DNA of 64,000 bases from Thermoguttaceae bacterium (GTDB lineage Bacteria; Planctomycetota; Planctomycetia; Pirellulales; Thermoguttaceae). Below are positions 43,283 through 51,993 of this stretch, piece by piece. The first letter of the stretch is position 1; the number at the start of each line of letters is the position of its first letter. The translations under genes were made by a program, and so were the position numbers. The stretch spans positions 1 to 64,000 of the forward strand of contig JAFQXE010000019.1 in NCBI GenBank assembly GCA_017407125.1, given 5' to 3'. The notes beneath the pieces are model-generated. The model did no database searches and was not told the origin of the DNA. It saw nothing but the letters and a program-made list of their open reading frames with translations.

Positions 43283-43744
43283 ATGCGATATGTTATCAAG
43301 ATTTATGCGCTCATTTTAGTTTTGTTTACCCTGCTTTTTTTATTTACACACCATACGTATTATTATGTTGACATAAACTCAGGCAAGCTCAAGATTGTTC
43401 ACGCTCTTGATATATTCACATCAATTCCGTATTATAAAAAGGAAGAAACGAACAACTTGGAAAATCTGTTGTTAAAAGCCAACATTGCTCCTCGCGATCC
43501 TGAATGGGTTCTCGACAGTTATTTTAATCTGTTTTATTCAAATTCGCCGCATTATCGATATCACGGCATCAGGCTTGATGTTAAATTATTTTTGGCAGAT
43601 TACGAGCGTTTTGAAAACAAAATGACGGAGGAAGAAAAAATAAGCTACATCTCCAGATTTTATAACATAATGCAGAATTACCCTGATATGCGTTATGAAT
43701 ATAATAAGATTGAGGACGAAATGATTAAAAAGTATTGCGACTAA
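43283..43744 (+). CDS. Membrane-anchored hypothetical protein with an SGK motif
   Basis: 153 aa. One N-terminal membrane span (about 5-23) precedes Y-V-D-I-N-S-G-K-L-K and a domain rich in Tyr, Asn and Glu. The motif right after the membrane segment resembles D-I-H-S-G-R-V-R in the 30754-31365 protein, so a shared family is possible. The AAT-rich codon use differs from the neighbouring RACE gene. It is followed by a repeat block. Confidence 0.65.
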   Translation: MRYVIKIYALILVLFTLLFLFTHHTYYYVDINSGKLKIVHALDIFTSIPYYKKEETNNLENLLLKANIAPRDPEWVLDSYFNLFYSNSPHYRYHGIRLDVKLFLADYERFENKMTEEEKISYISRFYNIMQNYPDMRYEYNKIEDEMIKKYCD

Positions 43745-44168
43745 TCTGGAAAACAGATATACTATTTCATATTCCCTCTTGCCAAGGGGGCAATAAATAC
43801 CGGGTTGCAAAAAGGAGTGAGATTGGCGTGAGGCAGCGAGTTCACCCCGATATCTTCAGGCGAAACGTTTGTAACCAACGGGCTTTAGCCTCCGGGGGCT
43901 TACGCACCCCGGCTCGCCAACCGCCTTTCATTTCTTTGCGTTCTCTGCGTTCTTTGCGGCTAAAATTTTTTCGGCGGCTGACACAGCCGCGATCCAGCAG
44001 GTCGAAGGGGCTTTCCACGTTCAAAGATTTTTGGAGGCTTCCGCCGCAAGCGTTCACCAAATGATTACTTCGCGAACTTCCTCCGCATCTCCGCGTCTCC
44101 GCGTGAGATTTTTTGTATTTTGTTCGCCTGACGGCGAATGCGTAATTCCGCTCCCGTTGGTCGCTCCA
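43745..44168. repeat. 424-bp repeat block (R5, inverted orientation)
   Basis: Includes CCGGGGGCTTACGCACCCCG (from 43892), part of a 27-mer found again at 58488-58514, CTTTGCGTTCTCTGCGTTCT (about 43935-43955), CGCATCTCCGCGTCTCCGCG (about 44084-44103), and the 15-mer GCTCCCGTTGGTCGC (44150-44164). It is the inverted version of the R5 sequence at 35128-35365 and 37491-37880. Frames crossing it are artefacts. Confidence 0.7.
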
Positions 44169-44660
44169 TTACCGCCTTCCATTTAATTGTCTTATCGCCT
44201 CATAGGCGGCGATGCCGACGCTGACGGACAGGTTTAAACAGCGGGCTTCTTCCGCGACGGGAATTCTAAGAGACGTTTGAGCGCAAAGCTGTCGAACGAA
44301 GTCGGGAACGCCGCGCGATTCCGACCCGAACAGGAGGACGTCGCCATGCTGATACTCTACAGATGTGTAGTCCGTTACAGCGTGACTGGTAAACAGCCAC
44401 GGCGCGGGGGCTTTCCCGGTTTCCTCTTCCAGCCGGGACATAAGAGCGTCCCAGTTGTTGACGATCTCGTAGTTCAGATAGGGCCAGTAGTCCAACCCGG
44501 CGCGTTTGAGAAGCCGGTCGGTGAGCTGGAACCCCATCGGGCGAACCAGCCACAGTTTCGCGCCCAGCCCAACGCACGTCCGTCCAACCGCGCCGGTGTT
44601 GTGCGGTATTTCCGGTTCAAAAAGAACAATATGAAGCGGCGGGGACGGTTGCGCGGTCAT
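44169..44660 (-). CDS. trmL: tRNA (cytidine/uridine-34-2'-O)-methyltransferase
   Basis: 163 aa. SPOUT-class methyltransferase with N-T-G-A-V-G-R-T near residue 21, G-S-E-S-R-G-V-P and C-L-N-L-S-V-S-V-G-I-A-A-Y-E, which form the knotted SAM site. TrmL modifies the wobble base of tRNA-Leu isoacceptors. Length is typical. It starts 5 bp after the dcd stop (same strand), so the two are likely co-transcribed. Confidence 0.92.
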   Translation of the reverse strand: MTAQPSPPLHIVLFEPEIPHNTGAVGRTCVGLGAKLWLVRPMGFQLTDRLLKRAGLDYWPYLNYEIVNNWDALMSRLEEETGKAPAPWLFTSHAVTDYTSVEYQHGDVLLFGSESRGVPDFVRQLCAQTSLRIPVAEEARCLNLSVSVGIAAYEAIRQLNGRR

Positions 44661-44665
44661 GGCGG

Positions 44666-45196
44666 TTACTGCCAGTCTTTATAAAGCATGCTGGGCTGAA
44701 TGTCGCTGTTGTTTTGGTACTTGCTCTTGTACAGGTCGAAGTCGCCCTCAATTTGATGATAGAAAATCTGGCAGATTCTCACGCCGGGATAGATGCGAAT
44801 CGGCTGAACGGCGAAAATTTCCAGCGTCCAGAACCCCGCAAAGCCGACGTCGCCGAACCCCGCCGTTACGTGAACGAACAGCCCCAGCCGCCCGATGCTC
44901 GAACGCCCTTCAATCATCGGGACGTGGTTCATCGTTTTGGTGAACTCAACCGTTCTGCCCAAATACAGACGGTTGGGCTGCAGCACCAAACCGTGTTCCG
45001 GGATTTCCAGCCGATGAGCGATATTGGGCTTTTTCATGTCCAGAACGCCGTCGTTGGACTCCAGTTCGTACGTGAGCATCTGGTTGTGAAGCGTCAAGTC
45101 GTAACTGTTCGGATTGACGTGAGTCGGGTCGAAAGGCGAAATCTCAATCTCGCCCGTCTGAACTTTCTGCTGAATTTGTCTGCCTGTGAGAATCAT
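44666..45196 (-). CDS. dcd: dCTP deaminase
   Basis: 176 aa. Trimeric dUTPase-like fold: N-P-N-S-Y-D-L-T-L, E-G-R-S-S-I-G-R-L-G-L, G-F-G-D-V-G-F and F-W-T-L-E-I, where Glu is the catalytic residue of deaminases. It converts dCTP to dUTP, or to dUMP if bifunctional; reading alone cannot separate the two forms. First gene of a two-gene unit with trmL. Confidence 0.9.
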   Translation of the reverse strand: MILTGRQIQQKVQTGEIEISPFDPTHVNPNSYDLTLHNQMLTYELESNDGVLDMKKPNIAHRLEIPEHGLVLQPNRLYLGRTVEFTKTMNHVPMIEGRSSIGRLGLFVHVTAGFGDVGFAGFWTLEIFAVQPIRIYPGVRICQIFYHQIEGDFDLYKSKYQNNSDIQPSMLYKDWQ

Positions 45197-45448
45197 GATT
45201 GCACGCTAGGGGGTAAGACAACGTTGAAATTATATATAGAATAGCGGATATAAGAAAATTGTCAATAAGGACGGCAAGGCGGCGCTCCCGTTGGTCGCTT
45301 CGTTCCGCGCAAATCCTGACGTCCGCTTTACGAGAGCAAGGTCATATAGTTTCAAAAGAATCCAAATAAAAAGCCGTTCCTCTAAATAACAGGAACGGCT
45401 TATGCCCTCTTTGGGATACGGATATAAATTGGTTTTACAAAAGTCCAA
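45197..45448 (-). other. Gap with terminator of the acidic membrane protein and a 15-mer copy
   Basis: Carries the 15-mer GCTCCCGTTGGTCGC (45284-45298) and the terminator 45364-45401. No gene is supported. Confidence 0.6.
45364..45401 (-). terminator. Rho-independent terminator after the acidic membrane protein
   Basis: On the minus strand, stem AAGCCGTTCCT / AGGAACGGCTT (45391-45401 and 45371-45381), 9-nt loop, then a TTTTTATTT run. It lies 48 bp after the stop at 45449. Confidence 0.85.
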
Positions 45449-45982
45449 TCAGACGTTTTTGAATACGGGAACCGTTACATCTGACATGGGAAGTACGCGT
45501 TCAACAGACGCAAACCCGCTGTCTGTCTGCTTCGCTTTGACGTTAAATTTGTAATCCGCCAAACGAATGAGAACAAGAACGATGCCTGTAATCAAAATGA
45601 GAAGAGTAATAAGCAGAATGACATTATAACGATTCATCACCGGAGGATGATACATTTCCTGTCGTTCTTCCTCGACCGGCTCGTCTGATTGATACACGCC
45701 GTCAGAATATTCGTCAACGCCTTCCAGAGGAGCGTAAGCGTCTGAGGAATACTCGCTGGAATCATCAGAATATTCGCTGGAATCAGCGTCTGAATACTCG
45801 GTGGAATCCGCTTCCGCATACTCTCCAGAATCTGTATAGTCATTGGGATCTGTGAACTCTCCAGAGTCCGTATAGGCGGAATTGTCCTCTGCCTGATTGT
45901 CGACCGGGGTTTCTGCATCGGCATTGGCAAAGTCGTCGAATTCGTTATTTAATTCGTCGTAATTCGAATCGGATGTTGACAT
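45449..45982 (-). CDS. Acidic low-complexity single-pass membrane protein
   Basis: 177 aa. The first ~110 residues are dominated by Asp, Glu, Ser, Tyr and Thr, with repeats such as S-E-Y-S-D-D-S-S-E-Y-S-S-D, probably disordered. One membrane span follows (about 118-140), then a short ~35-residue tail. No family recognised. Highly acidic surface proteins of this kind may sit in the cell envelope; this is a guess. It ends at a clear terminator. Confidence 0.7.
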   Translation of the reverse strand: MSTSDSNYDELNNEFDDFANADAETPVDNQAEDNSAYTDSGEFTDPNDYTDSGEYAEADSTEYSDADSSEYSDDSSEYSSDAYAPLEGVDEYSDGVYQSDEPVEEERQEMYHPPVMNRYNVILLITLLILITGIVLVLIRLADYKFNVKAKQTDSGFASVERVLPMSDVTVPVFKNV

Positions 45983-46290
45983 GGGTAATTATTGGTTAAT
46001 GGTTTACGTGGAAAACGGTCTGGGAAGTTGACAATCCGTTCCTGTGGACGCATTACGTCTCTTTATTTAATTCTCCATTCTAATATATAATAATTCATTT
46101 TTTCTAAAACGCAAGAAAAAAAATCGTTCTTTTGAGAAATTTTCTTTAGAAAGTCTGATAAAGCGCTTGTCAGAACCGATTTTATCGATATATTTAGAAA
46201 TCAACGCTTAGTTGCGAGAAGCGAGGCTTCCCTGTTAACGCAAAACTCACAGATTAAAACTTTACAACGATTTAATCCCTGTTTCCAATC
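45983..46290. other. Divergent intergenic region
   Basis: Separates the acidic membrane protein from the phosphatase gene. The middle (46060-46200) is AT-rich and probably holds both promoters, but none fits the consensus well. A short GTTGCGAGAAGCGAGG piece (46211-46226) resembles the TTGCGAG repeat. No gene is seen. Confidence 0.5.
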
Positions 46291-47064
46291 ATGCAAGAAC
46301 GACTCAATCTGGCAATTTCCGCCGCAAAAGAAGCTGCTAAAATTACGCAATCGTATTTTATGTCCCGAGATTTGCGGGTCGATATGAAGTCCGACAGAAC
46401 TCCGGTAACGGAGGCGGATAAAAATGCCGAGAAAGCTCTGCGGGAAATTATCCAGAAGGCGTTTCCTGACGATGGAATTCTGGGCGAAGAATGGGATGAA
46501 AAACCTGGATCTTCCGGATTTCGCTGGATTCTCGACCCAATCGACGGCACAAAGTCGTTCATTCACGGCGTCCCGCTGTACGGAACGCTCATCGCGGTGG
46601 AATTCCAGGGAGAAAGCGTGATCGGCGTAATTTCCATTCCCGCAACGGGAGAAATGGTCTACGCGGCAAAGGGATACGGCTGCTGGTATACGAAAAACGG
46701 ATCAGAGCCGATTCAAACGCACGTTTCTCAGCTGGCAGATCCCGCTGATGGACTGTTTTTGACAAGCGAAGTTCTCACCTTTGACGAAATCAACCGCCGC
46801 GACATCTACGAAAAGCTGGAAAAGACGTTTTATCTGACCAGAACCTGGGGAGACTGCTACGGGTACATGCTCGTCGCCACCGGGCGGGCGGAATGTATCG
46901 TCGACCCGGTTTTGAGCATCTGGGACGCCGCCGCGCTGCTGCCCATTATTATCGAGGCAGGCGGAGAATTTACAGATTTTCGCGGCGTAGAAACCCATAC
47001 TTCCGAACAGGCAATCGCAACCAACGGTCTGATTCACAATAAAATTTTAGAAATTGTAAAATAG
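46291..47064 (+). CDS. Inositol-monophosphatase family enzyme, HisN-like histidinol-phosphatase
   Basis: 257 aa. Magnesium-site motifs are intact: G-E-E (near 68), D-P-I-D-G-T (83-88) and W-D-A-A-A (about 211). The G-T-K-S-F-I-H-G-V-P-L-Y-G-T-L-I-A stretch is typical of HisN-type histidinol-phosphate phosphatases, so histidine synthesis is the best guess; general IMPase or CysQ-like activity is possible. Length is usual. No his genes are adjacent. Confidence 0.85.
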   Translation: MQERLNLAISAAKEAAKITQSYFMSRDLRVDMKSDRTPVTEADKNAEKALREIIQKAFPDDGILGEEWDEKPGSSGFRWILDPIDGTKSFIHGVPLYGTLIAVEFQGESVIGVISIPATGEMVYAAKGYGCWYTKNGSEPIQTHVSQLADPADGLFLTSEVLTFDEINRRDIYEKLEKTFYLTRTWGDCYGYMLVATGRAECIVDPVLSIWDAAALLPIIIEAGGEFTDFRGVETHTSEQAIATNGLIHNKILEIVK

Positions 47065-47433
47065 ACCTGACCCCTGAAACAGACATCCTCCCCTGTCGTC
47101 TGTCGTTCAAAGCAACGCCCTGACAGGGGTCTAATATCCATTTACGAAATAAAAATATTATTTCCAGCTAGAATAGTATAATTTGTTTTTAATTCTAAGA
47201 AAACTTGTTTTTTTGCCGTCAAATCCTTTATAATTGTTAATTTAGACGGTTTTCTTAATAATTTTGTAATAAAAATACATTTGCCCCCGTTGTTTTTTAA
47301 TAAATATAGTATATAACATTTGCCAAGTTTTATAAGAACGAAAAGTTCTGGGCTTATTTTTAATTCAGGATTCGGATTTTATACACTAAGATATCTCGGA
47401 ATCCTATAGAAATCAATTAGCAGGAGAATCGCG
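47065..47433 (+). other. Intergenic region before the DksA-like gene
   Basis: GACCCCTG (47069-47076) and CAGGGGTC (47124-47131) form a spaced inverted repeat right after the phosphatase stop. The rest (47160-47400) is AT-rich and probably contains the promoter of the DksA-like gene. No gene is seen. Confidence 0.5.
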
Positions 47434-48330
47434 ATGGCTGGCGCTACATCTAAGACGTCTGTGAAATCCACCGCAACCAAAAAGGCTGCAAAAACCACAT
47501 CCGTCAAATCTTCAAAGGCAACAAAGTCTACAACAGTAAAGTCTGCGCCCGAAAAGAAAACGGCGGTCAAAAATGCAACAAAGTCCGTTCCTGTTGCAGC
47601 CAAACTGAAGTCTGCAGCCGCTAAACCGGCTGTCAAGACCGCGTCCAAACCAAAGACAGCTTCCGATGTAAAATCCAAAGCGGCGACAGCGACAAAAGCT
47701 AAAACTACGCCGTCAGTAAAAGAGACTAAACAGTCAGAAGCTGCAAAAAAGACGTCTAAAACCGTCAAGCCGTCGAAAAAATCTGATGCCGTGAAAACGA
47801 CGCCAACAAAAAAGACTGCTGAATCCGCTCAGGTCAATAAAAAATCCACGGTTGTTAAAACATCGGTTAGCGCTCAGGAAGCAGGTGTCCAGGAACAGGA
47901 ACAGAATTCCAGGGCGAAGGCTAAACGAGCCACAAAATTCATGACCAAAGCAAACGCCCCGATCATCGCTCAGCTTCGTCAGCAGCTCATTCAGCGGCGC
48001 AATGAAATTATCAGTTCTTTTTGGGGAGATCTTGACACTGCAACCGTCAGTTCACAGGCGTCCGGCGACACGGCAGACGCCGCAATGGATTCCGTCCATT
48101 CCGAAATGCGTTCGCAGTTGGCAGAAAAGGAATCTCAGGAGCTGACGGATATCAACAACGCTCTGCATAAAATGGAAACCGGCGAATACGGTCTTTGCGA
48201 AGAATGCGGCTTGCCGATTGCTATTGAGCGTCTTGAGGCAAAACCAGACGCCGAGCTGTGCTTAAAATGCCAGGAAGAGTTGGAAGAGGACAGCGAATAC
48301 GACAATTACTCTTATTATCGCTATGACTGA
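47434..48330 (+). CDS. DksA/TraR-type zinc-finger protein with a histone-H1-like Lys/Ala N-terminal tail
   Basis: 298 aa. AGGAG (47422-47426) supports ATG 47434. Residues 1-165 are almost only Lys, Ala, Thr, Ser, Val and Pro in K-x-A/T/S-type repeats, as in bacterial H1-like DNA-binding proteins. The second half is a DksA-like coiled coil (about 175-245) and a C4 zinc finger, C-E-E-C (near 250) and C-L-K-C (near 271), ending in an acidic Tyr-rich tail. DksA acts on RNA polymerase; the basic tail could tether it to DNA. Such fusions are known among planctomycetes-type TraR/DksA proteins, but their role is unclear. Confidence 0.85.
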   Translation: MAGATSKTSVKSTATKKAAKTTSVKSSKATKSTTVKSAPEKKTAVKNATKSVPVAAKLKSAAAKPAVKTASKPKTASDVKSKAATATKAKTTPSVKETKQSEAAKKTSKTVKPSKKSDAVKTTPTKKTAESAQVNKKSTVVKTSVSAQEAGVQEQEQNSRAKAKRATKFMTKANAPIIAQLRQQLIQRRNEIISSFWGDLDTATVSSQASGDTADAAMDSVHSEMRSQLAEKESQELTDINNALHKMETGEYGLCEECGLPIAIERLEAKPDAELCLKCQEELEEDSEYDNYSYYRYD

Positions 48331-48371
48331 TTCCGTTGACCGATTTCCATCGATTGACAGAGTTTTGTTTG

Positions 48372-49625
48372 ATGACCTTTCATTATAAATATTGTTTTTT
48401 GTTTTTTCTGACAGCCCTGCTCTTTTTCAGATCGGGGCTTGAGGGAAAATTATACGCGCAAGACGACGCTGTTCAAAGTTCCGAAAAAGACTCATCAAAA
48501 AAGTCCTCTCCCCTTCACCCGATTTTCGTTCTTCCAGAGGAATATACAGAATCCGGACGAAAAAACATTTCCGATCGTCTTCGTTCTGTCGGCGCGTCAG
48601 AATCAATCAGCGTTTCAGAAGCGCTGCGTCTATCCATTCAACTTGCCCGCCCGGCGATTGTTCATATTGAAACAACGTCAATTCATAAACCTGGCGGAGC
48701 GGCGATTCGTCCCGTCAAGGAACTCAACAATGAATCCGGCGCCGGGTTTATTATCGAACGGCTCAACAAGCAATACGTTGTAACAAACGGACATGTAATT
48801 CACGCGGAAGAGAATATCAACACGCCTCAAAACGTCAATATTTATCTGGCGGATGGACGAGTTGTTCATCCTGTTAAAATCCTTTCAGATCCGGCTACGG
48901 ACATTGCTCTGCTGGAAATCAAGGGAAAATATCTTGCGTTGGATTTTGGCGACAGCGACGCGGTTCAAGTGGGCGACTTTGTATTATCCGCCGGAAGCCC
49001 CTTTGGGTTGAGAAATTCATTTTCCAGCGGAATTGTCAGCGCAAAAGGCCGCCGAAATTTACAAGTCGGCAAGACGTCCCGGGAAATTCAGGACTATATC
49101 CAGACAGACGCCTCGATTAATCCCGGCAACAGCGGCGGACCGTTAATCAATCTCCGCGGCGAGGCAATTGGGATCAACGCCGCAATTGCCAGCAACACCG
49201 GTTACGGCGAAGGCGTCTCGTTTGCCATACCGTCAAAACTGGCAAATTCTGTCATTGAACAGCTTATCCTGTCGGGAAAAGTGGAACGCGGCTGGCTGGG
49301 CGCGTCGTTTGACGCCAATTATTCCGCTGCCGACGCGGCGAAGCTGGGCGTTTTTGCCGCTCAGTTTACCAATCGTCACACGCCTGTTTATCCGCCAAGA
49401 GTCGGAGCGAGAGTTCTGGCTTCTTCACCGTCGTCTCCTGCTTCAAAAGCGGGGTTGCAATTTGGAGACGTCATTTTGTATTTCAATGAATCCGTTGTCG
49501 AAGACAAAGATCATCTGATTTATCTGGTCAGAATTACACGCCCCGGCATGACGGTTCCTATCGTCTTTTTCCGAAACGGGAAACTGTACGATCACAAAAT
49601 TACAGTCGGAAGAAAACAACAATGA
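48372..49625 (+). CDS. HtrA/DegP-like periplasmic serine protease with one PDZ domain
   Basis: 417 aa from ATG 48372; an in-frame ATG at 48336 would add 12 residues ahead of the signal peptide. A signal peptide (about 1-30) is followed by a trypsin-like domain with His in T-N-G-H-V, Asp in A-T-D-I-A-L-L and Ser in N-P-G-N-S-G-G-P-L, so it should be active. A single PDZ domain ends the protein (about 310-417). It handles misfolded envelope proteins. It follows the DksA-like gene by 41 bp and overlaps the next gene by 4 bp. Confidence 0.9.
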   Translation: MTFHYKYCFLFFLTALLFFRSGLEGKLYAQDDAVQSSEKDSSKKSSPLHPIFVLPEEYTESGRKNISDRLRSVGASESISVSEALRLSIQLARPAIVHIETTSIHKPGGAAIRPVKELNNESGAGFIIERLNKQYVVTNGHVIHAEENINTPQNVNIYLADGRVVHPVKILSDPATDIALLEIKGKYLALDFGDSDAVQVGDFVLSAGSPFGLRNSFSSGIVSAKGRRNLQVGKTSREIQDYIQTDASINPGNSGGPLINLRGEAIGINAAIASNTGYGEGVSFAIPSKLANSVIEQLILSGKVERGWLGASFDANYSAADAAKLGVFAAQFTNRHTPVYPPRVGARVLASSPSSPASKAGLQFGDVILYFNESVVEDKDHLIYLVRITRPGMTVPIVFFRNGKLYDHKITVGRKQQ

Positions 49626-50347
49626 ATATTCAGGAATTAAAAGAAATCGTTTGTCAGGAAAACCTCAATCTGGTCAAGTACGGACTTGTAACGCTGACGT
49701 GGGGCAACGTCGGTCAGCTGACAGAAGCCGGCGACGCGTTTGTCATCAAGCCCAGCGGCGTTCCGTATGAAACCATGACGCCCGCCGACATGGTCGTGGT
49801 CGATTTGAACGGCAAAGTTGTAGAAGGTTCCAATCGACCGTCGTCCGACACGCCGACTTACGTTGAACTATATCGGTTTTTCCTCCAGTACTCTCAGGAA
49901 AACAACGCTAAATTGCTGAGAGGAATCGTTCACACGCACAGTTCCTGCGCTGTTGCCTGGGCGCAGGCGCGGCGGGAGATTCCCTGTTTTGGAACGACGC
50001 ACGCTGACCATTTCTACGGCTCCGTTCCGCTCACTCGTCCGTTAACGGAAGAAGAAATCAACGCCGGATACGAAGTCAACACCGGCAGAGTTATTATCGA
50101 GCGATTCAAGCAGGACAAGCTCAATCCCGTTGAGATTCCCGCCGTTTTGGCGGCGGGACACGGTCCGTTTGCCTGGGGTAAGGACGGACACGACGCCGTC
50201 AAAAACGCCGTCGCGTTGGAAGCGGTTGCCGTTATGGCGCGCGATACGCTGGCGATCAATCCGAACGCGCCCGATCTGGAACCGTGGGTCTTGCAAAAGC
50301 ATTACAACAGAAAACACGGTCCAAACGCGTACTACGGACAGAGGTAA
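49622..50347 (+). CDS. araD: L-ribulose-5-phosphate 4-epimerase (class II aldolase family)
   Basis: 241 aa. Class II aldolase/epimerase with the zinc histidines in H-T-H-S-S and A-G-H-G-P, and T-W-G-N-V-G near residue 26, K-P-S-G-V and T-H-A-D-H-F-Y. It converts L-ribulose-5-P to D-xylulose-5-P (AraD), with UlaF and SgbE as close alternatives. ATGA overlap with htrA indicates translational coupling, an unusual partner pair. No other arabinose genes are near. Confidence 0.88.
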   Translation: MNIQELKEIVCQENLNLVKYGLVTLTWGNVGQLTEAGDAFVIKPSGVPYETMTPADMVVVDLNGKVVEGSNRPSSDTPTYVELYRFFLQYSQENNAKLLRGIVHTHSSCAVAWAQARREIPCFGTTHADHFYGSVPLTRPLTEEEINAGYEVNTGRVIIERFKQDKLNPVEIPAVLAAGHGPFAWGKDGHDAVKNAVALEAVAVMARDTLAINPNAPDLEPWVLQKHYNRKHGPNAYYGQR

Positions 50348-50350
50348 TCC

Positions 50351-50779
50351 CTACTTTGTAATCGTAAAATCCTGAGTTATCTTTTTGCCGCCAGACGGAA
50401 CGACCAATTCCAAAGGCGTCTTGTCCGCCGATTGATACGTTGACGGAACGTACGACGGCGGATTGGGATTTTCCGGAGTCGGAAGGGACTTGAACGCCTC
50501 GACGTAAACCTTGTACGTTCCCGGCAGCAAGCCGTCCTGTTTTTCTCTGCCGAACGACGTAACGCTGTAACGTCCGGAAGAATCAAACTTGCCAAATCCC
50601 GGACGCTTCAGATCTCCGGAGACCGGCGCGAAGTAAATAACGCCTTCCGCCGGCTGTTCGAGTCCGTCAAATACAATGCGTCCGGAAACGGGCGTTCTTT
50701 TCGGCTTGCCGTCTGAGCAGCCTGAAAGAGCAACAGCAAGCGTCAGTAACGCAATTAAAAAAAGTCTATTGTATTTCAT
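50351..50779 (-). CDS. Lipoprotein with carboxypeptidase-regulatory-like fold
   Basis: 142 aa from ATG 50779 (a longer start at 50815 lies inside the upstream gene's tail). Signal peptide II with lipobox L-S-G-C. A P-V-S-G-R-I-V-F-D-G stretch and G-x-Y-x-V pattern suggest one small beta-sandwich of the kind common in planctomycete lipoproteins. It lies 26 bp after a DUF1559 gene on the same strand, the usual pairing in this phylum. Ligand unknown. Confidence 0.8.
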   Translation of the reverse strand: MKYNRLFLIALLTLAVALSGCSDGKPKRTPVSGRIVFDGLEQPAEGVIYFAPVSGDLKRPGFGKFDSSGRYSVTSFGREKQDGLLPGTYKVYVEAFKSLPTPENPNPPSYVPSTYQSADKTPLELVVPSGGKKITQDFTITK

Positions 50780-50805
50780 GTCTTTGTTTAATGTCAGTTT
50801 TGCGT

Positions 50806-51738
50806 TTATTCCCAATCCTCAGCAAGATTCTCTGCGCCATTGCGAGTGCCAAGATAGTTATACGTTTCGTAGTCAATCGACTCGTCGATAAAATGAACGG
50901 AACCGTCGCCCATTATTGCGTTGACGCCGGAGATGTGACAGCTTTTGTATCCGCAGGTGCGATAGTACGCGTTGTTGGAGCTTTCTGAAAGACGTTCAAA
51001 CGTGTTAACGGGAATGCCGGTTCCGGTAACCGGGAAGTTGATGCAGTGAGCGCAGGAATAGTTGCAGTGAGCGGGAATGGACTCGCCAGCCAGAAGGGTG
51101 TTCGACAACCCGTCAGTGAATTCGCTCAGCTTTCTGCCGCGAGGATATCTGCCAAACGCGCCGACCGAGTTGTCGTCCGGATTTTTAGACCCAAAATTGT
51201 TTCCCTGATTGCAGTACGACGGATTGGGAAGCGGACAGAACGGCGCAGAGTCCATGTGAGTCGGTCCGATGGAAGCGGGATACCAAAGTCCAAAACTCTT
51301 AACAGGGTTGGTAGACGTAGCGTTGTAACGGTTTTCGACAATCGGATTTTGCGTTTCCGAGTCGCTGGGACAGATCATCGATGGAATAACCGTCAGAACA
51401 AACCTTTCGTTCTTTGTCGAATTGAGATACTCGTTTTCGTCATAAATATCGTAGAGCGGCATCTGGTCCATAAACGGCAAAATGGCTCCGAACCACGTCA
51501 GTCCCAATCGATTATACGGCGACGTGTTGGTAAACGGCGTCGCCATCGGCAGCGATTTATTTTGAGTTTCAAAGCTCAACAGCGCAATACCAATTTGTTT
51601 AATGTTGTTGGCGCACTTCATTCTCCGCGCCGCCTCGCGGGCAGACTGCACTGCCGGCAAAAGCAGACCAACCAACACGCCGATAATCGCGATCACCACC
51701 AGCAGTTCAACAAGTGTAAATCCTGACGTCTTTTTCAT
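50806..51738 (-). CDS. DUF1559 pilin-like protein (H-X9-DG family)
   Basis: 310 aa. The N-terminus S-G-F-T-L-V-E-L-L-V-V-I-A is a type IV pilin/pseudopilin leader cut between Gly and Phe. The hydrophobic helix leads to the DUF1559 body, which ends with H-I-S-G-V-N-A-I-M-G-D-G-S-V (H-X9-DG motif). Proteins of this family are numerous in planctomycetes and probably form surface or secretion filaments. Cysteines in C-N-Y-S-C-A-H-C may pair. First gene of a two-gene unit with the lipoprotein. Confidence 0.93.
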   Translation of the reverse strand: MKKTSGFTLVELLVVIAIIGVLVGLLLPAVQSAREAARRMKCANNIKQIGIALLSFETQNKSLPMATPFTNTSPYNRLGLTWFGAILPFMDQMPLYDIYDENEYLNSTKNERFVLTVIPSMICPSDSETQNPIVENRYNATSTNPVKSFGLWYPASIGPTHMDSAPFCPLPNPSYCNQGNNFGSKNPDDNSVGAFGRYPRGRKLSEFTDGLSNTLLAGESIPAHCNYSCAHCINFPVTGTGIPVNTFERLSESSNNAYYRTCGYKSCHISGVNAIMGDGSVHFIDESIDYETYNYLGTRNGAENLAEDWE

Positions 51739-51993
51739 ATTGAGAAACGCTAATTACATGATTTGTTATATTTATTATTCTATTTGACAATATAATCCAA
51801 AGACGCCAAATTGTCAAGGAAAAATCTCTGTTTACTCCCGCAAAAGAACAAAAAAGTCAAAAGTTATAACTATAATCCTAAAAAGTGCAATTTAAAGACG
51901 GGAAAGACGTTCCCGGTCGGATACGCGACAAAAAACAATTCCACGTTTTTTCATTTTATCTCGCGGCGTCCTCTTTTCAAAACGGGGAAAAGA

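Noticed and set aside
43735..44064. 109-codon frame after the membrane gene
   Set aside because: Lies in the repeat block; residues come from the repeated sequence.
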